A DNA stretch of 64,000 nt from Achatina immaculata (lineage: Eukaryota; Mollusca; Gastropoda; Stylommatophora; Achatinidae): contig CM019718.1 in the NCBI GenBank assembly GCA_009760885.1, positions 24,739,133 through 24,803,132 on the forward strand. Reading direction: 5' to 3'. This document shows, in pieces, positions 11,641 through 24,119 of the stretch. Within the stretch, counting starts at the first letter, position 1. Each line of letters begins with the position of its first letter. A program made the translations under genes and the position numbers. The notes under the pieces are model-generated. The model was not told the origin of the DNA, did no database searches, and saw only the letters and a program-made list of their open reading frames with translations.

Positions 11641-13340
11641 TCATCTAGCACACTAAGTATGGCTGTTAATCTTACAGGACTGCTTTGCATCTCACCATTC
11701 TGCACACCTTTCACTTCAGTCTGAATAGTTATTTGTGTATGCACTTCAGAGATGACATGAGAGACATCTCGTTAAGATATAAGATTTCATTATAGATTGT
11801 CCTTCTCCAATGAACATTACGTTCAATTCTGATGAAAGGAAACTCTTAACACTGAGTAGTATTTAAGTGTAATTTGTCTTAAAACTCCATTTGCCTTTTG
11901 GTTGTTCATAATGATATTCTACAGGACTTAATGTTCTGATAATAAATAAATTTGTGCACAAACCATATTCTGAATTTATGTCAATATCTTTGATTTTCCC
12001 ATTTTGTGTTAACTCACTAAAACATATATTATTTGGTCTGCCTATGAAACATTTTTGCTGATCCGTAATGTCTAAGTTATTGAAGAGTAGCGTATCAGTT
12101 AATGCACATGTCATTACATCTAAATAATATAGAAAATGAACAAATAACTATTTTTATACCTATGACTTTCAGGATATTTACTAGAATATATTATGTTAAA
12201 GCTAATGTGATGTATGAGATTATGGTATATCTGGCATGAATTATGTCAGAGATATCACTTTATTTTGCTACTGAAGCAAAATATGTGCTATTCATTGCCA
12301 ACAGCTGTTCCTTAAATAAGTTTATAATATTGTTTGGGACTACTGTCAAGCACGAGTATTGCTATCATCCCTAAGCTAACATTAATAGCGGGTGCAGGTA
12401 ACTGAAAGGTCTTGTCAGAACTGAAACAAGGATAGAAGAGAGTGCATAATCAGGGGAGTTAAAAACTGTGTTATGATCAAGCAACAGAAACAGTCATCAC
12501 AGTGAATGTTATCTGTAGAATGTGGCATGACAGTATTTATGTCACTTTCTGGTGAGGGGGAACCAAGTCAAGCCTCACTTTTTTCATCATCTTGTGCATC
12601 TCCCACACAAAGTTAGCTGAAGTGGATCTCCAACTAGTTATATGTCTTGCCACCAAAGTGCACCCAGCCAAGGTGAATCCCATCCGTCTTATTGATGTTG
12701 TTCACGCATCTATATTGTTGTCATTCTACTGCTTTTTCATTCAACTTTTCCCATAAATGTGGCTGGAATTTTTTAAACTATCTGGTTTTTATATTTTTTC
12801 AGTATTTCTTTTTTTTTTTCCAGTTTCAGCTGATTTAGTACCTTTTTTTTTGTGTTAACTTAAATAGCCAAGCTTAATGAACACAAAATTTTCTGCTAGG
12901 GACATCACAAAGAGAGTCCAGGCTTGGCAGCTGTTTCAGTCTTATAGCACAGTCATCCAGCCTTGTGATGTCTAACAATCCACTAGCTGAAATATTACAG
13001 AGATTTATCAATAAATTGTCTCTTATAATTCAACAAAAGTTTGACCCTCATGCTATAAACTGTTCAAGGTGAAGGTGACTGCTGAATCTTATAGGGGATT
13101 TGGCATTAGTGCTCAAACTTTCCATGATACACCAACATACTGGAGGGTGATGTCATCATTATAGTGCCTGGTACATATCCTTCCCCAGCTCCTAAAGGCA
13201 GGCTCATTGAATGAAAGGGGGTCCAGCTGGTGCATTGTCCCTGGCCAGGAGGTTCCCCCCCACTGTTTTAAAGATAGGTCCAGAGGGTTTTGGGGGAGCC
13301 TGCAGTGACGGATGAAAACAAATGGGGCTGGGGGTGTTAT
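11640..13340. other. Mostly unassigned
   Basis: A minus frame of 83 codons at 11863-12114 (FNNLDITDQQKCFIGRPN) may be the LINE region upstream of the RNase H, but I cannot confirm it. The rest shows only poly-T and poly-C tracts. Confidence 0.4.
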
Positions 13341-14007
13341 CTTACATTCTTCCCATGCTGTTAAATGTCACCTAAGGCTTGCATGGTAGTTCACCACGTT
13401 TTCCTGTTCTCATCCTCATCAAAGGATTTATGCCTATTAATTTGGCCTCCCTTAACAGTGTCCTCTTTAGAGTTTCACATGGTCAACCTCTTTTTCTTTA
13501 GCTTGTTGTGTTCAACTTGATAGTTTGTTTTGGGATTCTCTGATTGTATCTTCTCATCACATGTCCGACATATGCCCATCTTCTTTTCCCATGAGACTGG
13601 TTGTTGTTGCTCATCTGCCTTATCTCTGCATTGTTCTTGAATTTGTTCCACCTTATGCTGAGTATTTTCCTTAGACATTTGTTTTCAAAAGAGTCTAATT
13701 TATTGTCTATTTCTTCAGTTGTTTTCCAGCTTTCACATGCATAAATGAGGGTTGTTATTACATCTGAGTTGAATATTCTTACTTGTTTTTTTGTGGTTAT
13801 AATTTTTGAATGCCATATGTTCTCAAGATTCTTGAAGTTCAAGGCTGCTTTTGCAATTCTGACTTCTTCCTGGTATCACCATCCTGATTTATGTAGGTGC
13901 CTAGGTATGAAAATTGGTTGACTTCTTCAACAGCTGTCCCTTCTGTGTATACTTTTCCTTTTTGATTAATGGTAAGTTTAATTATTTTTGTTTGTCCCTT
14001 GTTAATT

Positions 14008-15984
14008 AACAAGCCAGCTGAAATATGTATCAATGAAGAAAAACTGGAAGAAGTGGAGAGTTTTGAATATCTTGGATCATTGCTAACTAGTAATGGAGAT
14101 ACAATGAGGGGAATTAAAAGGAGGATATCTATTGCTCTTCAGAAAGTAAAACAACTAAAGAATCTGGAGAGGAGCAGACAGAACCACAAAAATAAGATTT
14201 TTAAGGGCATGCATCTTTCCCATTGCAACATACGCCTGTGAGACCTGGACACTTAACAAAATAGCTGAGAAATGCATAAATACCTTTGAATGTAAATGCT
14301 ACAGAAGAGTTCTTCAGATATCATGGACACAAAAAAGAACAAATATATCCATACTACAAGAACTTAATATTGAAGAATGTTGACTAGTAAAGAGGATTAG
14401 GGAGAGAAAACATAAATATTTTGGACACATTAAATGTCATGATAGTCTAGAGAAGACTTCGCTGTTGGCGAGATTTTTCAGTTGCCGTGCGTGGAGCGGT
14501 GCTCCTCCCAGCCAATGAAGAAAGGTACAAATGCGGTTGCCGCGCAGCATCACTGCGGAAAAGGTGGTAGAAAGGATAAAGCGAAGCAAACAGTCAAATC
14601 ACGGCACCTCTGGTCTGGAGGTCGGCCACGTCCTGAGTGCAGTCCTATCGGGTGAAATGCATGAACCAGCTTGTCCCAGAGGTTAAGACACTGCTGGCAA
14701 GACTCTTCAAATGCCGCGTGTGGAGTGAAGCTCCTCCCGGTCAAGGAAGAAATGAGGAAGAGAATAAAGGTTGCTGTGCGTTGCCGATGGGAAAGGTGGT
14801 GGAAAGGATAAAGTGAAGTTTAATCGATATGTCCAGTAGTATCGCTACGATAGCTATACTTACCACGGCACCTCTGCTCTAGAGGCCGCCCACGTCCGAA
14901 ATACACCTACACTGGTGAAATATGCCTAAACCGGCACACACCAGGGATGGAACCTGATGGCTAGACATGTCATGCCACCTCCGCTCTAGAGGTCGGTCGC
15001 GTCTGATATACACCCATACTGGTGAATTTTGCCTAAACTGGCTCACACCAGGGGTGAATCTTGAAGGCTATGCATGTCACAGTACCTCTGCTCTAGAGGT
15101 CGGTCACGTCCCAAACACGCCCATACTGGGATAATATGCCTAAACCGGCTCAACCCAGGGGTGGAAGTCACTAGTAGCGAGGATTCGTCCTCCTGGACAA
15201 AAGCTCCATCCTGGTCACAACTAGGAAGGGTAGCGGCCACAACCGCAAAATGCTGAAGTCGGAGACACTGGACCAGGGCAATCTAGATAGGCAACCACCT
15301 CTCACCCGGCGGGGATGTTTGCGTATCCTAATCACGCTGAGGTTTTCCGGTGAGAAAGTCCAACTCTGGACTGGATGGGCAACCACCTCTCACTCGGCAG
15401 TGATACACAGGTATCTCAAAACACGTCGAGGTTTTCATGTAAGAAGGTCCAGCTCTGGCCTGGGTGGGCTACCGCCTCTCACCCAGCGGGGATGCACTGA
15501 TATCCTAAACACGTCGAGGTCTTCCGGTGAGAAAGTCCAACCCTAGACTAAACTGGTGCAATGAAAACCACGGTGTCACGCAATCCCGCTTCAGAGACCC
15601 ACCAAGAATACAGGCTAAAGCCCTGTGATACTCTGAACCCCTTGTGGATCTCGTGTGGTCCTTTCGGGGACCACATAGGAGACCACGGGACCTAACGAGG
15701 ACCACAGGCGTAAATTCAGTAGGATCACAGTGCGGTTTTTGGTGGTAGAAGCGAACGAAGAAGAAGAAGAAGAAGTAGAGAAGACCGTCTTGGGGGGGGG
15801 GGGTACATAATGGGAAAAAGAAAGAGAGGAAGACCAAGGTGAAGATGGCTGCAAGACATCGTTGATAATCTGTAAATGGATGCATCAGCAGCAGGCCATC
15901 TTGCTCACAACCGAGAGGCCTACAGGAGTGCTGTTTGGGAGGCAAAGTTCCACAAGGGACATGCAAATGAATGAATGAATGAAT
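14008..15984 (+). mobile_element. LINE D inserted in LINE C, itself split by element E
   Basis: Direct repeats CCTTGTTAATT lie at 13997-14007 and 15985-15995. The LINE D parts are 14008-14457 and 15776-15984. They read EEKLEEVESFEYLGSLLTSN, IALQKVKQLKNL, then [13 protein letters not shown] text and the (AATG)n tail. A run of ten G at 15794-15803 breaks the frame. Confidence 0.88.
14458..15775 (+). mobile_element. Element E copy 3 (5'-truncated)
   Basis: Flanked by TAGAGAAGAC at 14448-14457 and 15776-15785. It lacks the GGTTCTAAG start, but has the same body and the same GGTGGTAGAAGCGAACGAAG + (AAG)n tail. A 70-bp tandem block is at 15290-15540. 5' truncation is expected for target-primed reverse transcription. 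Confidence 0.88.
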
Positions 15985-16360
15985 CCTTGTTAATTTCAAG
16001 CCCTGTCTTGCTAGCCAGTGAAGACAGGGTATCTGTTTTTTCTTGCATCGAGTTCATATTGTCAATGATAATAGTTATGTCATCAACAAAATCAAGATCT
16101 TCTAGTTGGGTACATGTAGCCAATCAATACCTGTGCTACTTGCCCAGCATTTTTTTTCATTATGAAGTTTATGGCAATTCCAAAAAGCAAATGAGATAGT
16201 ATACATCCTTGTTTCACATCTGTTTCAATCTGGAACCATTCACTCATTCCTTCTTCTGTGTTGACTGCACAAACATATCCGTTGTAGAGATCCTTAATGA
16301 TGTTGACAATTTTAGATGGTATTCTATATAGTCTTAAAATTCTCGACAATGAATCTCTAT

Positions 16361-16833
16361 CTTCTTACATCCTTCTCGTGCTGTTAAACGTCACATAGGG
16401 CCTGCATGGTAGTTTGTCAAGATGTACTGTCTTCGGTGAGTTTTTCAATCTCATCAAGGGATGTTATGCCCACTGAATTGGCTTCTCTTAACAATGTCCT
16501 CTTTAGAGTTTCACATGATTGACCTCTTTTTCTTCGGCCTGTTGTGTTCCATTTGATAGCTTGTTTGGGGATTCTCTGACTGTTTCTTCTCATCACATGA
16601 CCGACATATGTCCATCTTCTTTTTCTGATCAACCATGAGACAGGTTGTTGTTTGCTCATCTGTCTGATCTCTGTGTTGTTCTTGAATTCATTCCACTTTA
16701 TACAGAGTATTTTCTTTAGGCATTTGTTTTCGAAAGAGTCTAATTTCTTGTCTATTTCTTTAGTTGTTTTCCAGTGTTCACATGCATAAATGAGGGTGGA
16801 TATTACATTTGAATTGAATAATCTCAACTTGAA
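16361..16833 (-). mobile_element. LINE C#2, 5'-truncated, inserted in LINE C
   Basis: Perfect 10-bp repeats GAATCTCTAT flank it at 16351-16360 and 16834-16843. The minus frame (136 codons) reads [58 protein letters not shown]. Removing it rejoins the host LINE reading frame from DSMHRDS to LSRILRLYR. Confidence 0.88.
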
Positions 16834-18540
16834 GAATCTCTATGCATGCTATCAAGTGCCTTTTTAAAGTCTATGAAGTTCAGGATTAATGGTTTTGCTT
16901 TTCAATTTATTCTTCGAGTATTATTCTTAGAATAAAGATCTGTTCAAGACAGTTTCTCCCTTTTCGAAATCCTGCTTGTTCTCTCATTGTAGTATCCACT
17001 ATATCTTTAAGTCTATTCAGAATGACTTTGCAAAATACTTTTGATACAGCTGATAGTAAGTTAGTCCTCTCCAATTATTACAGTCGCTAAGGTTGCCCTT
17101 TTTTTGGTATTTTAACAATGATTCCTTTTTTCCATTTAGAAGGGACCTTTTCTTTCCAAATGTTATTAAACATTATCTGTAGTTGTCTCATGTTGTCACT
17201 TTTAATGAAAAATGCTTTTAACATTTCAGGTGTTATTTCATATTCACCTGTATCTTTGTTGTTAGCCATTAAATTCACTGCTGTTTCAATTTCATGCAAT
17301 GTAATTTCATTTAGGTTGACATTTAATTGTGGGATTGGTAAGATGGTTTCAAGGTTTATCAGTTCTTTTGGGTGTGGTCGATTAAGTATTTCTTGGAAGC
17401 GTTCAGCCCATCTTTGCTTTTGGTCTTTACTTGATGTTAATAGGGTTCCAATTGTTGCTAAAAATTGGTTTTTCTTAGATGTAATAGTATGAGTTAGCCT
17501 CTTTTGTATGTTATATAAAGTTTTGCGTTCTCCTGTTTTTGCAGCTTTCTCTGCCTATTTTGCCATATTGTCTATGTATTCTCTTTTATCTCTTCCAGCT
17601 GAACTTTTTAATTTATTGTCTAGTTCTTTGTATGTGGCTTTTGCTTAATCTTTTCCAAGATCTGTCTTTACATTCAACATAGCTAATTTAGCTGCTCGTC
17701 TTTCATATATGTATTTCCTTGTTTTCCGATGTCCATGCTTTTCTATTTGTTTTTTGCAGTCCAGCACTTGCTTTTGCTGCTGTGATTATGGCTGTTCTGT
17801 AAGAATTGCATAATTTATTTATATCTATCTCCTCTACCTCTCCAAGTGTTGTGAAATGATTGGTAATTCCAGATTGAAATTACTGTTGGTATTTTCTTCT
17901 TGTAGGCTGTGGCTGTTTATCTTTCTGTGTATTGATTTCTTGTTGGCTTTTTAGTTTTAGTCTTATTTTCCCTATACACAGATTGTGATCACTGCTGACA
18001 TCTGCACTTCTATATGCTCTTACATCTATCAGAGATGTTCTGAATTACTTTCTGATCCAAAGGTGATCTGTCTGGTTTCTGGTTCTATAATCTGGAGATA
18101 TCCATGTTGTTTTATATGTCTCTTTGTGTGGAAATAATGTTCCTCCAATGACCATGCCCTCTGTTAAACATAGTTCAATTAATCTTTCTCCATTCTGATT
18201 TACAGTATCAATCCCTTCTTTCTCCATTACTTTTTCGACGTCTGTATTATCTTTCCCTGCTTAGCGTTAAGGTCTCCCATGACAATTAGGATGTCATATT
18301 TAGTTGTTGTAGTTGTAGAAAACATCTTTTATTTCATCATCTGCATCATTCATGGGTGTATGACAATGTATGATCGTCATTCTTCCGTGTCTCAGTTTGT
18401 ATCGTGCTCTTATACAACTGTTCACTAGTTCCCAATCTATAATGCTCTTTGTTGCTACATTTGACATAATTATACCCATGCCTTCTCTGTATTTTCCATT
18501 GTCTCTGCCGGAATGTATTAACTTACGCTTTTCGGGGGGG

Positions 18541-19300
18541 GGTGGGTGTTGTACAAAATTACAAAATTTCTTTCAGAGATCCCTCCTGGACAACCCAGAT
18601 GTCTGTTTCTGCAGCTGGACTGATACCCTTCCTGGATGACCCAGATGTTTGTTTCTGCAGCTGGACTGATAGCACTTGTTCAAAGATAATATTTATCATT
18701 TCTCAGAAAAATTTTGATGGTCTACAAAGAATTTGATATCCTTTCTTGAGAAGAAAACTGGTTATTTGTGACTGCTCTGTACAGATATTTAATGTCTGAA
18801 CAAACTTGATATGCAGTATTGTGGGCCTTTTTTTCTTCTTTTAATATTCTACTGCACTTAACAGTGCTCTGTTGTCTTTATATATCACATTTAGCTTTTT
18901 TATTTCTGTATTAATAGGAGCTTATGGTGGCTTAGTGGTCATATTGCCCACATAATAATCTAAGAGCTTTGGGTTAAAATCCAATCAGACAGAAGAATAT
19001 AAGTTCCTTTATGATGTCATTGATGTCATGCCTAGCGCCCCCCCCCCCCCAACACCAGTGATGAGATTCCTAGCCTTAAACACCTAGGCAATGACATGGG
19101 ATGCTTAGCCTTTTAAAATAGAGGTGCCTGCAAAGCGAGGACAACAGGGGCCATTGCAAACATGAACAATTGCTCCAAAATTAGTCATCTGCATTTAATC
19201 GGGTTTAAGAGTGTTCTAAAACTAATCATAATTAAATCTAATTTTGAAATTTTTTGAACAAATGAGAGGACCAAGACGCTGTTCGATTTGACAGTCAGTG
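18541..19300. other. Unassigned, with poly-G/C tracts and a 53-bp tandem duplication
   Basis: At 18592-18670 the segment GACCCAGATGTTTGTTTCTG / CAGCTGGACTGATA is present twice in tandem. A C11 tract is at 19038-19050. Otherwise I see no feature. Confidence 0.5.
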
Positions 19301-19303
19301 ATC

Positions 19304-20268
19304 CACAGCTGACATACTAGCATCAGGGCTGGTGAACCATAGCTGACATGCTAGCATCAGGGCTAGTGAACCATAGTTGATATGCTAGCATCAAGGCTGG
19401 TGAACCATAGCTAACATGCTAGCATCAGGGCTGGTGAACCATGGTTGACATGCTAGCATCAGGGCTGGTGAACCATAGTTGACATGCTAGCATCAGGGCT
19501 GGTGAACCATAGCTGACATGCTAGCATCAGGGATGGTGAACCATAGCTGACATGCTAGCATCAGGGTTGATAAACCATAGCTGACATGCTAGCATCAGGG
19601 TTGATGAACCATAGCTGACATGCTAGCATCAGGGCTGGTGAACCATAGCTGACATGGTAGCATCAGGGTTGATGAACCATAGCTGACATGCTAGCATCAG
19701 GGTTGATGAACCATAGCTGACATGCTAGCATCAGGGTTGATGAACCATAGCTGACATGGTAGCATCAGGGTTGATGAACCATAGCTGACATGCTAGCATC
19801 AGGGTTGATGAACCATAGCTGACATGCTAGCATCAGGGTTGGTTAACCATAGCTGACATGGTAGCATCAGGGCTGGTGAACCATAGCTGACATGCTAGCA
19901 TCAGGGTTGATGAACCATAGCTGACATGCTAGCATCAGGGTTGATGAACCATAGCTGACATGGTAGCATCAGGGTTGATGAACCATAGCTGACATGCTAG
20001 CATCAGGGCTGGTGAACCATAGCTGACATGCTAGCATCAGGGCTGGTGAACCATAGCTGACATGCTAGCATCAGGGCTGGTGAACCATAGCTGACATGTT
20101 AGCATCAGGGTTGATGAACCATAGCTGACATGTTAGCGTCAGGGTTGATGAACCATAGCTGACATGTTAGCATCAGGGTTGATGAACCATAGCTGACATG
20201 TTAGCATCAGGGTTGATGAACCATAGCTGACATGTTAGCGTCAGGGTTGATGAACCATAGCTGACCTG
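19304..20268 (+). repeat. 34-bp minisatellite
   Basis: About 28 units of a 34-bp motif containing CATCAGGGTTGATGAACCAT and AGCTGACATGCTAG. Two main variants (GGCTGGTG and GGTTGATG) occur in runs and an ATGGTAG variant recurs roughly every third unit in the middle, a sign of higher-order duplication. The unit is related to single copies at 25470-25500 and 48770-48800. Confidence 0.92.
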
Positions 20269-20559
20269 TCCCCTCTCAACTTTGGTACCACCAACAACAG
20301 GCCTAAGGTATCGCCATAGTTCCAATGGTGGTGGAGTCTGCTAAAGAAGTATTACACATCCTCTGCTTTTAAGATCCACCAGGGACTGAAAAAAAATAAC
20401 TGTTATAACCCACCCCTAATCCAATATGTTACTGTGCATCTTCATTGCAGTGGCTGCAAAGAACAAATTCTCTCTCATACAAACATTCATGTACATATAA
20501 CATTATGAACTAGATAGGAGTAGAAAACTGAGCTGTTGAAATGAACATATGAAATATGA

Positions 20560-23240
20560 TTCCTGAAGATACAGAGGATGAAGTCAATGACGTTAGAGAG
20601 TAATAGAGAAGACCCAGAAACATGATATACTGATAATACTAGGAGATTTCAATGCAAAGATAGGAAAGGAGGAGTCACACAGACATATCACAGGAAAAGA
20701 AAGTCTGCATGAAACATCTAATGATAATGGATGAAGATTAATAAATATAGCAGAAGGTTATGGAATGAGAATAAGTAGCACACGTTTTAAAAATAAGAAT
20801 ATCCATAAACAAACATGGAACTCCCCCGATAATCTAACACGCAACCAGATAGTCATGTTTTAATTGATACCAAGCATACAACATACATACTTCAGATAAG
20901 AAGTTACAGAGGGGCTGAATGCAGCAACAACCATTATCTTGTGGCTAAATTAAAATTCAGACTGAAGAAAAATTTTTTATAGTAAATTAAATAAAAGCTC
21001 AGTAATAAATAGATATGCTTTGAAAAGAGAAGACACTAAAGAAACATTCAGAAAGGAGTTAAACAATAAGATAAAACATACAAGGAAATGAAGAAAATAA
21101 AAGCATTGTGACAAATAAGACTCTTGAGGCTCAGCTTCATCATCGGAGCTACTTATGACCTTCTGCCTACAGGCTCCAACCTTTACAAATGAGGTGTATC
21201 AGAAGACACAAAGTTCCCTCTTTGCAATGAAAGGCAAAAAATGGAACATGTGCTGTCAGAGTTGTGTTGTTGTTTCGCTCTCTGCAGTAGAGAGTTTCCT
21301 GCATATGAGAAAATGTAAAGACCATTATAAAAAACACAGCGGAAGAATACCTGAGAGTCAAGATCATAAATAAAAAAAAAAAAAGAATTGGTTCATTGAA
21401 ATCTGCAGAGAGGCAGTCATAAAGAAAATAACAGCAAGACATATATGTTTGAACGACATGAACAACAAAACAAATGAGAAGTACCACACACAAAGTAAAG
21501 AAGCTCAGAAAGTTATTCACCAACAAAAACAACAATGTGTGAAAGACATGTTAAGCAAGGTGCAGACATGCCATCAAAATAAGAAAAGCAGAGAATTCTA
21601 TAAAGAATAACAAGCAAGGGTATAAACAAACTCTGCAGAGCTTGAATGATAGTAATTTAAACATGATAAATAATGAAGGGGAAATCTGTATCAGATGGAA
21701 ATAATATTTTGAAAAACTACTAAACTGTGAAGAGACTATAAAGCACATTACCATACAAAGAAATACAGACTTGTGAACCTGAAATACAGGAACCATACAG
21801 CAACTGATTACAGAACGAGGTCTAAATCTACATGAACAAATTTGTGTACTAATACAATATGGAGATAAGAACAATTCACTAATCATTACTGATCCCAGTA
21901 TTAAAAAAAAAAAAAAGCGATAAGAGCAAGTGTGAAAACTACAGAGGAATATCCTTACTACAAACAAGCTACAGAAAACTATCTATTATACTTTTAAATA
22001 GATTAAAACCATAAGCGAGAACATACTGGGAAACTATCAAGCAAGATTTAAGGAAGAACAGATCAACCATAGACCAATATTTTATCTACGTCAAAGAGCA
22101 GGAAAGTACTGGGAATATGGAAAAGACGTACATAATATCTTCATTGACTTCAAGAAAGCCTATGACAGCATAGTTAGGAGCAGCTTATGGAAAATTATGA
22201 AATAATTTGAGATACCTAATAAATTAATCAATCTGATCAGAATATGTATGGAGGATGCACAAAATATAGTAATAAAGGAAGAAAATCAGAACCCTTGGTA
22301 TAAAACAAGGTGATACATTATCTCCATTACTATTCAACCTAGCACTAGAAAAGGTAATCAGAAAAGTGAAAGAAAAAAGCAGTACAGAGGAACAAACTAA
22401 AATACCAGGATACGCTGATGGCATCGACCTGGTGGGGGAACTATGCACAGAAGTCATCAATACCTGCATACACCTGAGAGATGTAGCACTAAAAGTGGTC
22501 TTGACCATTAATCAAGATAAGACAGCGTATATAAAGATATCAAGTGAGCAGAGGCAGAATGATCCAGATTATATAAATTGTTGGAGAGATGATTATTAGG
22601 AAAGCAGAAACATACAAATATCTAGGCACAACCTTCAACAGAAGCAACACAGAGAGAAAATAAAAGCAGAGTACAGATGGGGAATAAAATATACTTTGCC
22701 TTGCAACACCTGTTAAAATCCAAAATCCTGTCCCAAAACACCAAAATAACAATATACAAAACTATAATAAAACCAGCCGTCATGTATGGATCAGAAACGT
22801 GGAGTACAACGAAGAAAGATGAACAACAAATGCAGATCTTTGAGAACAAGATCATAAGAAGAATCTTTGGGCTCATAAAGGATACCAACTGTGGAGAGCT
22901 AGAAAGAACACTGAACTGAACAGCTTATTTAAATCTCAACGAATTATAAATGTCTTGAAACTGAACAGATTACACTGGCTGGGTCATGTAGAAAGAATGG
23001 AAGAGAACAGAGAAACAAAAATGATACATGCACAAGAGATGAAAGAAACAGGACCAAGGGGAAGACCAAGACAGAAATGGAAAGACAACATAGAGGAGGA
23101 TATAAAAGAAATTGGTGTTACCAAATGGAGAGAGAAGATTATGAACAGAGGCGAATACCAAATGGAGAGAGAAGATTATGAACAGAGGCGAACTTTATCT
23201 GCAGCAATGGCTCAGAAAGTTGAAGAAGAAGAAGAAGAAA
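20560..23240 (+). mobile_element. LINE F, near full length, degraded
   Basis: Order: endonuclease (ILGDFNAKIGKEE, TWNSPDNLTRNQI), RT fingers and palm ([11 protein letters not shown], then GIKQGDTLSPLLFNLALEKV and GYADGIDLVGEL with Asp-Asp changed to Asp-Gly), thumb ([10 protein letters not shown]), C-terminal tail ([60 protein letters not shown]), then (GAA)n at 23222-23240. A 34-bp direct duplication is at 23120-23190. A fragment of another LINE is embedded at 21125-21365. Confidence 0.82.
21125..21365 (+). mobile_element. Foreign LINE C-terminal knuckle fragment inside LINE F
   Basis: LRLSFIIGATYDLLPTGSNL, the spacing of SEDTK..PLCNERQKMEHVLS and the following text match a zinc-knuckle-like domain after the RT of other lophotrochozoan retroelements, as I recall it. 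Frameshifts occur. Ends are approximate. Confidence 0.55.
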
Positions 23241-23244
23241 AAGT

Positions 23245-23440
23245 TGATAGACTTGTCAGAAATTTCACAAGTGAATTTGATGTTCTTATTAAGCGAGTTG
23301 GCTAATTCAATAACATTTTTCAGCTCGTCCCTTGGCATACTGGTGACTCCAATGCCATCATCGATGTACCTTTTATAGAATTCTGGGATTCTGCCAGTGT
23401 AGATTTCCCATACTTTGACAGAAAGCCCATGTATAAGCAT
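23245..23440 (-). mobile_element. Penelope-like RT fragment
   Basis: The minus frame PEFYKRYIDDGIGVTSMP then ELANSLNKNIKFTCEISDKS has the YIDD catalytic motif and the following segment typical of Penelope-like reverse transcriptases. Confidence 0.65.
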
Positions 23441-23640
23441 TCATAACTGGGAAGCATTTTCGTTTCCATGGCGACACCACGGACTTGATGGTAAGATGAA
23501 ATTGGAAAGAAGTTACTGTATAATTTTGTTGTTGTTGTTTAAATAAGTTGGGTTAGAAATGTGAAACTTTTTATTTTATTCAGACTATTTTTATTTTACA
23601 TATCGTCCTGAGAATTTATTCCCATAGGTGTGCAAGATCC

Positions 23641-23909
23641 TTGTCAAAAACCTTGTCAAAAAGATAAAAGAGAGACAATGTATTTTCACAGGACATTCAA
23701 TGAGAAGAGGGGGCATTGAAAATATTATAACAACAGGAAAAATAGAAGGAAGAAGATCAAGAGGAAGACCAAGAGAAATGATACTGGACAGTCTGACGGG
23801 ATGGTGTGAGAGGAGATCACCAACTGAGCTGATGGCCTGCATGGAGGATTGTGTACTCTGGAGAAGCATAATAGCCAACGCCAGTCGGCACGGCACCTGA
23901 TGATGATGA
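23641..23909 (+). mobile_element. LINE G 3' end with target-site duplication
   Basis: TGTGCAAGATCC lies at 23629-23640 and 23910-23921. The insert is an open frame: [50 protein letters not shown] then stop and a (TGA)n tail. It is strongly 5'-truncated and well preserved. Confidence 0.88.
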
Positions 23910-24119
23910 TGTGCAAGATCCAACAACCCGCCGATGTCGTTTTGGAATGAAAGAGTTAAACAATAACACAAATGGTGAATGTTGAAAAAAGCATGACTTT
24001 CTACCGTTAGCTCATCAGGAATCTGCATAAGATTAAGGTAGATGTAATTTATGCGTGTGTCTCATATCAAAATGTTTTTTGAAAAATCATTGGATCTTAC
24101 AGATATCATAGATTCTTCT

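Larger units (their letters stand above)
13345..18540 (-). mobile_element. LINE C, near-complete but broken, hosting three nested insertions
   Basis: Minus-strand order from 18540: endonuclease (GGTLFPHKETYKTTWISPD, RNQTDHLWI), linker (INLMANNKDTGEYEITPEML), RT fingers, palm (YRIPSKIVNIIKDLYNG, QGCILSHLLFGI), the catalytic motif as LDFVDDITI, thumb (INQKGKVYTEG, FSYLGTYINQDGD) and the C-terminal tail ([20 protein letters not shown]) ending near 13345. Insertions of LINE C#2, LINE D and element E (inside LINE D) split it. There are many stops and one missing stretch. Confidence 0.85.

Noticed and set aside
19304..20268. CRISPR array
   Set aside because: Units of 34 bp are adjacent with no unique spacers and the DNA is eukaryotic. 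It is a minisatellite.
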